In this document: piece by piece, positions 1 through 7,591 of the stretch
Layout: every line of letters starts with the position of its first letter
Numbering within the stretch: the stretch's first letter is position 1
Position numbers and translations under genes: made by a program
The notes under the pieces: generated by a model
What the model was told of the DNA's origin: nothing
Databases searched by the model: none
The model's input: the letters and a program-made list of their open reading frames with translations, nothing else
Assembly (NCBI RefSeq): GCF_938045405.1
Contig: NZ_CALIMW010000103.1
Span: 1-35,072, forward strand
DNA: 35,072 bases
Origin: an uncultured Campylobacter sp.
Lineage (GTDB): Bacteria; Campylobacterota; Campylobacteria; Campylobacterales; Campylobacteraceae
Reading direction: 5' to 3'

Positions 1-1320
1 CTCGGCGGCTCGCTCGTTCGCGCCTGTAAGATTTTGCCCCGCCTCGGCGATTTCGCTTTCGTTAGCCGCGACGCGCGTTTGCAAATTTACCCGCGAGTCC
101 GCTTGCTCGTGAAATTTAAAATCTAGCCCGTGTGCGCAGCCGTTTACTTCGCCGCTAAAATTTGATCCTAGCTCTGCCTCCATTTGCGGTAAATTTTCAC
201 CGCCGCAAAGAGCCCTTTTTACGAGCCGCTCGAGTTCGTCCGCGCCGCGTTTTAGCTCGGTCGCGCTCGGCGTTATCATATCTAGCATAGGCACGCTTGC
301 GTAAATTTGCGCGTCGCCCGGCCGCTCAAACTCGGCCGCACAGTCCAGCACCGCGTCAAATTTACCCGCCTGCTTAACCGAGCCTAGATACAGCCCGGGC
401 AAAATCTCGTCTGAAAGCCGGCGTCTGCGCAACCAAAAAATCGCATTTAGCCGCGCGACGCAAAGATACGGGAAAAGTAAAGCTTTAGCCGCGGCGGCGT
501 GACGGCCTTGCCCGTTTTTAGCAAAAACTCCCGCGCCCAAAAACGCGTAACCGCAAGCAACCAGCGCGAAACTAAGGCTCGCCCAAGATAGCCACAGCAT
601 CCACGCGCCCCAAATTTTAGCTCCCGCAATCGCCGCAAAAAGCGTCACAAACGAAAGCCCTAGATACAGAGCCGCCCATTTGTAGCGCACTGCGTCCGTA
701 GCCATGGCAAATCTAAGCGGCTCGCCATCCATCGGACGAATGAGTAGGACGAAGCAGCCCGCGGCCAGCCCCGTCGGAATATCGATAAAATGGTGCTGAT
801 ACGTGGTCAGCACGCTAAGGCCGATGAGCGCAAACCACGCGACAAGCGCCACCTTAAGCCAAACCGAGCGCGCCTTGCGAAGGTAAAATGCGCCCACCAC
901 GACGCAAAGTATGATGTGTAGCGAGGGAGCTTGATTAAACGGGAGGTCAAAGGCGGCGAGGCTTGAGAATAAAAAGCCGCTAAAGCCCGAAACCGCGGGC
1001 TTTTCCCACGACATTTGCAGAGGAAAAGCGATAAAAAACAGCGTCGCGATCATCTGAGCGACTAGCAGCTGCGTAACGTAGCGCGCGAGCTCCCCGGCGT
1101 CACGGCAGAGGAAAAATCCAAGCGCGTAGAGCAAATTTAGCGACCAGTACGGCACGATGCTCCACGCCCAAAACGGTAGCGCGCGCTCCCACGCGAAATA
1201 GATCTCCGGCACGTTCGCGCGAGCGCTCGCGAGGGCATTCGTGGCGCCGTAGCTAGCGTAAAATATCGCCGCAACGACGACTAGCGCGGCCAGCTGCGAT
1301 AAAAACGGTTTTGTTTTCAT
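1..1320 (-). CDS. PAP2 phosphatase / dual-specificity phosphatase fusion (YnbD-like), partial
   Basis: Inner-membrane protein, open at the left edge (440 codons visible). Residues 1-260 are strongly hydrophobic with several membrane segments and carry PAP2-type motifs: PSLH near residue 132 and TTYQHHFID at 172-180 (the HxxxD histidine and aspartate). Residues 303-370 (DEILPGLYLGS, AVLDCAAE) match the start of a dual-specificity phosphatase domain. The expected HCxxGxxR loop lies outside the window. The PAP2-DSP architecture is that of E. coli YnbD, and the neighbours are also Ynb homologues, so dephosphorylation of a phospholipid or phosphoalcohol intermediate is inferred. From about residue 373 the DSP domain is interrupted by low-complexity sequence with Asn-Leu/Asn-Phe pairs (376, 387, 412, 430). 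The start is the ATG at 1318-1320, preceded by an AAAGGC-like RBS. Confidence 0.8.
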   Translation of the reverse strand, partial: MKTKPFLSQLAALVVVAAIFYASYGATNALASARANVPEIYFAWERALPFWAWSIVPYWSLNLLYALGFFLCRDAGELARYVTQLLVAQMIATLFFIAFPLQMSWEKPAVSGFSGFLFSSLAAFDLPFNQAPSLHIILCVVVGAFYLRKARSVWLKVALVAWFALIGLSVLTTYQHHFIDIPTGLAAGCFVLLIRPMDGEPLRFAMATDAVRYKWAALYLGLSFVTLFAAIAGAKIWGAWMLWLSWASLSFALVACGYAFLGAGVFAKNGQGRHAAAAKALLFPYLCVARLNAIFWLRRRRLSDEILPGLYLGSVKQAGKFDAVLDCAAEFERPGDAQIYASVPMLDMITPSATELKRGADELERLVKRALCGGENLPQMEAELGSNFSGEVNGCAHGLDFKFHEQADSRVNLQTRVAANESEIAEAGQNLTGANERAAE

Positions 1321-1854
1321 TTTTGCCTTTTTTGCTAATTCTATCAAATTTTATCGGATTTGCGTTTTTACGGATTTATCGGTCCGAGATCGTTTGCTTG
1401 ACGCAAATTTGTAAACTTTACGCACCGAGACCCGCATCTTTAAGGTACTAAATTTGAATTAGTCAAATTTATCGTTATGAATTAAACTTTTTGTGCAAGT
1501 CAATTTTTTTTGTTAAGGGGAAAGGGGCTTGAATTACGCTCTGCTAGCAGTTGCGAGCGCTAGCGAAGCAAAAGAGCTCCCTTCCCCCTTAACGATCCCC
1601 CAACCCCTACGACGTGAGAGGTTGCTGCGCTATGCGCAGGTTTATCTGGTGCTGTCGCGCCGTAAATTTTAAATTTGCATTTTTAGGGTGCGGGTCCCGA
1701 TGAGTCAAATTTGCAAATTTGAACGTAAAACGATAAGGCGAAGTATCGCGAGATGATTTTTCGAGTTTTGAAGCAAAATTGAGCGTGCGCTAGGCTATAG
1801 CCTGCGGAGCGAAAATTTTGCGAAATCTCGGAAAAGCACTCACGAGACGAGCCG
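1321..1854. repeat. Gene-free gap with inverted-repeat element
   Basis: No convincing ORF. It contains a hairpin with 15-nt arms and one mismatch (1512-1526 GTTAAGGGGAAAGGG, with 1579-1593). It also has an imperfect outer inverted repeat at 1422-1444 and 1681-1702 sharing the core GACCCGCA, and a 12-bp palindrome AGGCTATAGCCT at 1792-1803. Together they resemble a small non-autonomous repeat element. Copy number elsewhere cannot be judged from this window. Confidence 0.4.
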
Positions 1855-3891
1855 CTAAATTTTAACAGCTAAACTAACGCTAAATATCCCATCCCCATCT
1901 ATCCACTCTTTTACTTTTTTAAATCCCGCCTTTTCCACGAGCTGATCCATCTCGGCCTGGCTGCGGCGACGCATGATCCACGCAGCGCCCTGCCTGTGGC
2001 TAGATAGAGCGCGCGCGATCATCTCAAGCTGCGGGTGCCACGGCTGATTGGTGTAGATGAGGTAGCCGCCGCTTTTTACGCTGCTTGAAAAGCCTTGTAG
2101 CGCGGTGCGTACGACCGAGTTATCAGGGAAAAGCTCAAACAGCCCCGACACGACGCCAAGCGTATATACGCCCTGCAGACCCTCGTAGCTAGCGGCTTCG
2201 AACGCATTTACCTGCGTAAAGCTCGCGATGTCCTCTAGGCCGCGCTCTTTTATCATTTCGCTACCGGCTTTTACGTTTATGTCGCTGTAGTCGCGCAGCG
2301 TTATGCGCTCAAATTTATGCCCCTGCGCGGCGTCTAGTATGTATCTGCCGTGCCCCGAGGCGATGTCTAGCAGTCGTAGCGGCTCTCCGCGCTCTTGCAG
2401 CTTTGCTACGGCTTGGTCGATGGCTAGCTTGATATTTCGCTTGCGCTCTCTGATACCGCGCCAGCCGATGGCGTTTAGGTAAAATTTGTCGATAAATTTA
2501 AAAAATTTATTCGCCCCTTGCGGCTCGTTTCGGTAGACGTAATCAAGCGTACTGCCGCTATCGTAGCCCGTGTTTTCGCCGATCTTTAGCCCGCCGACCC
2601 ACGGCGAAACCGCCTGCATAAATATCCGCTGAAATTTAAACCGTAAATTTTTCAGGCTAAATCTCGGTAGCGGCGTAGCTAGCCTATCGGCCTCCTCGCG
2701 GCTAAAGCCGTATTCGTCCGCGTGCGTGCAGTCCACCTCGCTAAAAGGCGCGCTAAAGCGCTCGCCGACGAACTCGCGCAAGATCTCAAACGCCCTCTCC
2801 CGCTCGCTTTCGCCCAGCGTATCGTGGTAAAATCCATCTAAAACCTCGCGCCTCTTTACGCGCGCGCCAAGAGCGTTGTAAAACTCGTGCTGCAGGGCGT
2901 GCTCCACGACCCAATCATCGCCTGAAACCAGCAGCAGCGTAGGCGTCGTGATCGCGGCCGCGTCAGAGACCACGCGCTGCGCCGCTTCGTAAAGCCCAAG
3001 CAATATGCGCACCGAGATCGCGCGAGTGATGAGCGCATCGGCGTCGTAGCTGGCCTGACGCTGTTTGTCGTGAGTGAGATAGTGAGCCTTGACGTAGCTG
3101 TTTACGAAAAAATTTCCGCGGGCGCGGTAGATCGCCTTTAGTCCCGCCCTAGCAAACGGTACGTAAAGCTTCACGCTAAACGCCGGACTAGCTAGCACCG
3201 CGCAGCGAACGCGCACAGCGTAGTCGTGCAGCCACGCAGAGACCAGCACCGCGCCCACGCTTTGGGCTATCACGGCTAGATTTTGCGCCTCAAAGCCAAA
3301 TCTGTGCTCGATGTGCGCCACAAACTCGTCCACGTCGGTGATGAGACGGCCGATACTTGGCGCGTCGCCCCTCTCGCCGTCGCTCCTGCCGTGTCCGCGC
3401 TGATCCCACGCAAAATAGCTCAAACTCTCATCCGCTAGCCCGTCCGCTACATGCGTCGTCCTGCCCGAGTGCTCGTGTCCGCGGTGAAATATCACTACGG
3501 CTTTGGCATTTGGCGCGGCTTTAAATTTGAGATTTTGCTCGGCGTTTTCGCTAGACGTCTCGTTCAAATTTGACGCGCCGCATTTGCCTGTTTCGTTTAA
3601 ATTTGAGTCCGAATTTTCGCCGCCGTTTGGTAAATTTTGCTCGCTCGATTTACCCGCGCCGCCAAAATCCGGCTCCGTATTTTCGTCCGCGCCGCCTGTT
3701 TGCTCGCTAGCCAAATTTGACGTTTCGCTTGCGGCTCCGGCGCTCAAATTTGAGCCCTCAAATTTACCGTCCTCGCTCAAATTTAATTCGTCTGCGCCCG
3801 GGTTTTCGCACGCCACGTCCGCAGCCAGGCGGTATCTGTAAAATATCCTCGCCCCGTCGCTCGTTATAAAGTAGCTCTCTTTAAACTCCAT
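1855..3891 (-). CDS. alpha/beta hydrolase - class I methyltransferase fusion (YnbC-like)
   Basis: A two-domain protein of 678 aa. The N-terminal alpha/beta-hydrolase (serine aminopeptidase/monoacylglycerol-lipase type) shows HRGHEHSG at 136-143, DQRGHGRSDG at 163-172, the nucleophile elbow AQSVGA with Ser211, an acid residue in VSGDDWVVEH, and a His in DGFYHDTLGE. The C-terminal half (about 440-678) is a SAM-dependent methyltransferase with motif I LLDIASGHGRY. This architecture is that of E. coli YnbC (about 585 aa). The extra ~95 residues are a low-complexity insert at about 27-127, rich in N, G, S and E, with Asn-Leu pairs at 37, 48, 59, 86, 97, 108 and 120, mostly an 11-residue period. 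It sits before the oxyanion strand, so the catalytic core is intact. The substrate is unknown; lipid modification is inferred from the neighbours. Confidence 0.85.
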   Translation of the reverse strand: MEFKESYFITSDGARIFYRYRLAADVACENPGADELNLSEDGKFEGSNLSAGAASETSNLASEQTGGADENTEPDFGGAGKSSEQNLPNGGENSDSNLNETGKCGASNLNETSSENAEQNLKFKAAPNAKAVVIFHRGHEHSGRTTHVADGLADESLSYFAWDQRGHGRSDGERGDAPSIGRLITDVDEFVAHIEHRFGFEAQNLAVIAQSVGAVLVSAWLHDYAVRVRCAVLASPAFSVKLYVPFARAGLKAIYRARGNFFVNSYVKAHYLTHDKQRQASYDADALITRAISVRILLGLYEAAQRVVSDAAAITTPTLLLVSGDDWVVEHALQHEFYNALGARVKRREVLDGFYHDTLGESERERAFEILREFVGERFSAPFSEVDCTHADEYGFSREEADRLATPLPRFSLKNLRFKFQRIFMQAVSPWVGGLKIGENTGYDSGSTLDYVYRNEPQGANKFFKFIDKFYLNAIGWRGIRERKRNIKLAIDQAVAKLQERGEPLRLLDIASGHGRYILDAAQGHKFERITLRDYSDINVKAGSEMIKERGLEDIASFTQVNAFEAASYEGLQGVYTLGVVSGLFELFPDNSVVRTALQGFSSSVKSGGYLIYTNQPWHPQLEMIARALSSHRQGAAWIMRRRSQAEMDQLVEKAGFKKVKEWIDGDGIFSVSLAVKI

Positions 3892-3929
3892 TTTTCGCCT
3901 TTCTTACTTAAATTTATCGATTTTTACGC

Positions 3930-4484
3930 TTATTTTATCCTAAAATGCCCCGTTATCTCGTACTCGTTTAGCACATCCTCTTCCTGCGCGCCAAGCCCGA
4001 TGTTGTGGATCACGAGCGGAGTTTTGCCGCCGGCAAATTTATCCGAAACTATGCCGATGTGCGGCCTGCCGTTATCCAGCCGCCACGTCACGATATCGCC
4101 CGCCTTAAACTCGCCTTTCGCCTCGTAACCCTTGCGTTTTAGGTAGGTCGCGATGTTTGGTACGCGGCGATGATCGATGTTTTTGTCGGTCTTTTTCGCG
4201 CTCCAGTTTTTTGGATAGGCGTTAAAATTTGCGCTCATATCCTCGTGAATGAGCCACTGCAGATCGATGTCCTGCCTGCGCAGCGCTCTAACGACGACGT
4301 CGGTGCAAACGCCTTTTATTATATCCACGTCGCCCATCGGATAGGCTAGCCTCTCGTACGAAGGATCGTAAAATAGCGTCTGCCCGACCTGCGCTCTAGC
4401 GTCTTGCACAAGTTTCCCAGCTGAAAATGCAAAGGCAAAATTTGCCGCGAGCGTCAGAAGTAAAATTTTGCTCCAAATTTTCAT
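3930..4484 (-). CDS. DUF1287 family exported protein (YijF-like)
   Basis: A 184-aa protein beginning MKIWSK, with a clear N-terminal signal peptide (hydrophobic stretch 7-19, likely cleavage after FAFA), so probably periplasmic. The rest fits DUF1287 (E. coli YijF family): DARAQVGQT at 28-36, GVCTDVV with Cys60, RRVPNIATYL, and GDIVTWRL followed by PHIGIVSD with His142. The conserved Cys and His recall NlpC/P60-like peptidases, but an enzymatic role is inference. The reading frame extends upstream to 4574, inside the preceding gene. The start at 4484 is preferred because it has a GAGG ribosome site and is followed immediately by the signal peptide. It begins 8 bases after the cytidylyltransferase ends, so the two are probably cotranscribed. 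Confidence 0.75.
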   Translation of the reverse strand: MKIWSKILLLTLAANFAFAFSAGKLVQDARAQVGQTLFYDPSYERLAYPMGDVDIIKGVCTDVVVRALRRQDIDLQWLIHEDMSANFNAYPKNWSAKKTDKNIDHRRVPNIATYLKRKGYEAKGEFKAGDIVTWRLDNGRPHIGIVSDKFAGGKTPLVIHNIGLGAQEEDVLNEYEITGHFRIK

Positions 4485-4491
4485 CAAAACC

Positions 4492-5421
4492 TCACGCGTA
4501 AAAATATCTAACGATGTGAAAAAATATCGGCGCCGCAAAGCACAGCGAGTCCATACGGTCAAGCATCCCGCCATGCCCGCTGATCATATAGCCCCAGTCC
4601 TTGACGCCCAGATCGCGCTTGATCGCCGACATCACGAGCCCTCCTAAAAAGCCCATCATACAAACGGCAAACCCGATAAAAAACGCCCCTACCGCGCCAA
4701 AAGGCGTGAGATGATGCAGATACGCAGCCAGCGCGCTAGCGCTAAGAACCCCTCCCGCAAAGCCGACCACCGTTTTAGACGGGCTGATGCTAGGAGCGAT
4801 CTTGCGCTTACCAAAAAGCTTGCCCCAGATATACTGCAGCACGTCGCTAGCTTGCACGACTAGGATCAAAAACAGCATCAGCTCCATGCCGCTGCCATGC
4901 TTAAGATCCAGCAAAAGAAGCGCAGGAATGTGTGAGATACAAAACACGCAGATCATCAGCGCCCACTGGATCTTCGTCGAGCGCTCTAAAAAATAGGCCG
5001 CATCGCCGCAAATAGCCGCCAAAATCGGCAAAAATAAAAATCCGTAAACCGGGATAAATATCATCGCCATCGCGTACCAATCAGCGTAGATAAAAATATA
5101 CTGCATGGGCAAAATCACGTAAAAGCACGCCACGAGCGCGATGTGATCGCCTCTGCGGATGTAGATGAGCGACAAAAACTCGCGCAAAGCGGCAAACGAT
5201 ACAAGCAAAAACAAAAATATCACGGCGTTTTTGCCCATATACGTAAACGCAAAAATGACCAAAATCATCGCCCACCAGGCGTTTATGCGCGAGGTCAAAT
5301 TTGAGATGGTTTTGTTCTCGGCGCCAAATTTCGCCTTTAGCATAAAGGCAATGGCGCTAGAGACGACCAGCACTGCTATGAGTCCTAAAAATAGATTTAA
5401 GATATGATTTTGCGGGTTCAT
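4492..5421 (-). CDS. CdsA-like phosphatidate cytidylyltransferase (YnbB-like)
   Basis: A polytopic membrane protein of 309 aa with about eight hydrophobic segments. The C-terminal CDP-diglyceride synthetase signature is nearly complete: SAIKRDLGVKDWGYMI followed by SGHGGMLDRMD, where Ser replaces the usual Pro/Gly before GHGG. A second family motif, SPSKTVVGFAGG, lies upstream. It should form CDP-diacylglycerol or a similar CDP-lipid from CTP and phosphatidate. Its place in a YnbABCD-like cluster suggests a paralogue of the housekeeping CdsA, supplying activated lipid to the adjacent CDP-alcohol phosphatidyltransferase. Its start overlaps the end of the upstream small ORF by 4 bases (ATGA). 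Confidence 0.85.
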   Translation of the reverse strand: MNPQNHILNLFLGLIAVLVVSSAIAFMLKAKFGAENKTISNLTSRINAWWAMILVIFAFTYMGKNAVIFLFLLVSFAALREFLSLIYIRRGDHIALVACFYVILPMQYIFIYADWYAMAMIFIPVYGFLFLPILAAICGDAAYFLERSTKIQWALMICVFCISHIPALLLLDLKHGSGMELMLFLILVVQASDVLQYIWGKLFGKRKIAPSISPSKTVVGFAGGVLSASALAAYLHHLTPFGAVGAFFIGFAVCMMGFLGGLVMSAIKRDLGVKDWGYMISGHGGMLDRMDSLCFAAPIFFHIVRYFYA

Positions 5422-5780
5422 TTTAGGGCCTTTGGGTTAAATTTGAAGCTAAATTTAACGCCTGTTTCGGAGCGCTCCGAGCTAGTCGAATTTACGCGCG
5501 TTTGGTTTGCCGTGCGGACGGTTTGAATGGTTAAATTTGTTAGCCAGAAATACTCGCGCTTTGAGCCTGCATTTGGATCAAATTTGATTTGCGGCGTAGC
5601 GAGCGTTTTGATCCGGGTTTCGCGTTTAAATTTGACGCTTTTAGCCGTCATTTTAGAAGGCTCGCCGTCAAATTTGCCGTAAAGATCGGTCGCAAATCTC
5701 CCCGTCTTGCGTGGCGGATTTACGGGGCTTAAATTTACCGCTCTCGCCAAAGCCGACAAATTAGGCTTTCGTTCTGTCAT
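5418..5780 (-). CDS. Doubtful 120-aa ORF between acyltransferase and cytidylyltransferase
   Basis: The frame overlaps the 3' end of the acyltransferase by 20 bases and the start of the cytidylyltransferase by 4 bases, which looks like translational coupling. However, the product is basic, lacks hydrophobic-core organisation, and is dominated by KF/NL pairs encoded by AAATTT words, the same composition as the gene-free spacers and in-frame inserts of this window. No family is recognised and no good ribosome site precedes the ATG. It may be AAATTT-rich spacer DNA that happens to be open. Confidence 0.3.
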   Translation of the reverse strand: MTERKPNLSALARAVNLSPVNPPRKTGRFATDLYGKFDGEPSKMTAKSVKFKRETRIKTLATPQIKFDPNAGSKREYFWLTNLTIQTVRTANQTRVNSTSSERSETGVKFSFKFNPKALK

Positions 5781-6399
5781 TTTGCGTATCGCTCATCGCT
5801 AGTAGCGCGTCCTGCGCCTTTTGTAAAAACTCGCCCTTGCTCTCACCGCCGTAAAATATCTCCTCGCCCACTATCAGCTCGCAAAGCAGCGGAATAGGCA
5901 CGAAAAAGCCCTTAGGCAGGACGTTTCGCGCATTTTTGATCCATACGGGCACGAACGAGACGGCGGGACACTGCTGCGCCAGGCGGAAAATCCCGCTTTT
6001 AAACGGCTGCAGTGCGAGGTCGTCGTCCATCTTGCGCGTGCCTTCGGGAAAGATGATGAGAGAGTGCGTTTTTAGCGCTTTGCTCATTTGCGCTAGCGCT
6101 TCTAGCGGATCTTTATGGCGACTGATTAGCACCATATTAAACACGTTTTTAGCAAGAAATCTGCGCACGGGCCCGCTCTCCCAGTACTCCGCCGCCGCGA
6201 CGGGGCGCACGCGCTTTCTCACGCGGTATGGCAGCGAGACGAAAATCAGCAAAAAATCTCCGTGACTAGCGTGGTTCGCGTAGTAAATTTTAGTACCCTC
6301 GCCGATATTTAAAAGCTCCTGCGGCGGCCGTACGCCCGTGATAAATATCGTGATACGGCAAAGGATAAAATCAAGCGCTGCGGCTAAAAATTCTTTCAT
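5761..6399 (-). CDS. PlsC-type lysophospholipid acyltransferase
   Basis: A 212-aa protein of the 1-acyl-sn-glycerol-3-phosphate acyltransferase family. It has an N-terminal hydrophobic segment (5-22), the catalytic NHASHGD box (HX4D, His43 and Asp48), and the acceptor-binding FPEGTR box at 117-122. It should transfer an acyl chain to a lysophospholipid or lysophosphatidate at the inner membrane. Length is normal for a short PlsC. E. coli ynbABCD has no such gene, so this is an added member, placed between the phosphatidyltransferase and the cytidylyltransferase. The start ATG at 6397-6399 follows an AAAAGGAT ribosome site. Confidence 0.85.
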   Translation of the reverse strand: MKEFLAAALDFILCRITIFITGVRPPQELLNIGEGTKIYYANHASHGDFLLIFVSLPYRVRKRVRPVAAAEYWESGPVRRFLAKNVFNMVLISRHKDPLEALAQMSKALKTHSLIIFPEGTRKMDDDLALQPFKSGIFRLAQQCPAVSFVPVWIKNARNVLPKGFFVPIPLLCELIVGEEIFYGGESKGEFLQKAQDALLAMSDTQNDRTKA

Positions 6400-6444
6400 C
6401 TTGTATCCTTTTTACTCTTTTACTTTTCAAATTCACTTTTTGCG

Positions 6445-6723
6445 GTGCCCTCAATTTTACGGTTGCGTGCGGCAAATAAGCTTCTCGCCCATCTTGCCGA
6501 AAACGAGCGTTTAGACATAAATTTTGAGGCGATTAAAGCCGATACGGTTTTAAGTAACGCCTGCAATTTGCCGCTTTTGCTACTTGCCTTTGATTTCACC
6601 GACTTTGATAAAACGCTCGAAATTAACCGAGCACGTTTTGCGCGCCTAGCGTCTTTTAAAATGTCTAAATTAAGCGGACAAGTTCGCCGTGATATTTTAT
6701 CCTCGCCTCAAAAAATCTCGTAA
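6445..6723 (+). CDS. Unrecognised 92-aa ORF, opposite strand within lipid cluster
   Basis: A GTG-started frame, the only plus-strand candidate in this part of the cluster. The product (LLLAFDFTDFDKTLEINRAR in its middle) is amphipathic with reasonable residue use, but no family is recognised. There is no strong ribosome site, and the start could be spurious. It may be a remnant of a larger gene. The following 140 bases to the phosphatidyltransferase stop hold nothing recognisable. Confidence 0.3.
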   Translation: MPSILRLRAANKLLAHLAENERLDINFEAIKADTVLSNACNLPLLLLAFDFTDFDKTLEINRARFARLASFKMSKLSGQVRRDILSSPQKIS

Positions 6724-6865
6724 ATTTAAACAAGATCAAATTTATAACTATTGCATGCCCGCGTCGAGGCGAGCTTAAAACTTTTGCAATTATATCAAAT
6801 TTAGGCGAATTTACCTTGCGTCGATTTTGGAGATAGCTATTAAATTTATCCTCGTCAGAGGCGCC

Positions 6866-7468
6866 TTATTCCCCGCTTTTTAGCCCCATTCTCACGCGGT
6901 TTGCGCAAGTAAGCGCGAGTAAAAATATCGCGGCGTAAAGTACCCCGCTAAACCACTCCGGTAGTCGCCCAGATAGCGCATATACCGTACCGATAAGCCC
7001 GAATATAAACGCGCGGTCGCTCTTGCCCATAGGCCCGTCGTATCGCCTGCCGCAACCGTGCACCTGCCCTAGGACGCCCAAAAACTCACTCATAAAAGAT
7101 AGAAAGATAACGAGCGTGATAACTCCCCAGTCAAACGGCGCCACGAAGGCAAACGGCAGATACAGCGCGGCGTCCGAGATGACGTCCGTGGCTTCGTTTA
7201 GGTAGCCGCCCAGCGGGCTTTTTTGATTAAACTCGCGAGCCAGCATGCCGTCGATGGCATTTAGCGCCATACGCAAAAACATCCAAACGGGCAGCAGAAA
7301 GAATAGCGTCGAAATTTCGGCGAATTTTATCAGAAGTCCGCCCAGCAGAACGGAAATGACACAGGCTGTGATCGTGACTTGATTTGCGCTGACGCCCGCG
7401 CCGTGAAGACGTCTTACTAACGGACGAAGTAAATTTTGAAATTTGGGCTTTAACTCGTAAATCGTCAT
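6866..7468 (-). CDS. CDP-alcohol phosphatidyltransferase (YnbA-like)
   Basis: A 200-aa membrane protein with about six hydrophobic segments and the CDP-alcohol phosphatidyltransferase signature at 70-95: NAIDGMLAR, then GGYLNEATD. The canonical motif has four acidic residues. Here the first (position 70) and third (position 91) are Asn, while Asp73 and Asp95 remain. This may be a mark of the YnbA-like subfamily rather than a defect, because the rest of the motif (DG, AR, G) is intact. It should displace CMP from a CDP-lipid with an unknown alcohol. It is the promoter-proximal gene of the lipid cluster; the ATG is at 7466-7468. Confidence 0.85.
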   Translation of the reverse strand: MTIYELKPKFQNLLRPLVRRLHGAGVSANQVTITACVISVLLGGLLIKFAEISTLFFLLPVWMFLRMALNAIDGMLAREFNQKSPLGGYLNEATDVISDAALYLPFAFVAPFDWGVITLVIFLSFMSEFLGVLGQVHGCGRRYDGPMGKSDRAFIFGLIGTVYALSGRLPEWFSGVLYAAIFLLALTCANRVRMGLKSGE

Positions 7469-7591
7469 GAGGACTCCGAAAATTTGATTTTCGTATTGTC
7501 GCTTAAAAATGCTTGGAGGCAGATTAAATGTGTGGTCAGCTTTTGTGTGAGCTTTTTAATCGTTGATTTTTAAAAGCATTAGGATAGCGAA

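Noticed and set aside
1600..1660. Possible structured RNA from the GC-rich CGTGAGAGGTTGCTGCGC region
   Set aside because: No cloverleaf, riboswitch core or other known RNA fold could be drawn; kept only as part of the repeat element.
3520..3790. CRISPR array suggested by regularly spaced CAAATTTG words
   Set aside because: Repeated word is only 7-9 bases, spacing is 33 nt or multiples, and it lies in frame inside a gene; no cas genes.
3503..3841. 112-codon plus-strand ORF opposite the hydrolase insert
   Set aside because: It arises because the repeat insert lacks stops on either strand; Ser/Pro/Phe-rich with no support.
4485..4574. Upstream start for the DUF1287 gene (30 extra residues)
   Set aside because: It would lie inside the cytidylyltransferase gene and hide the signal peptide; the ATG at 4484 has a good ribosome site.
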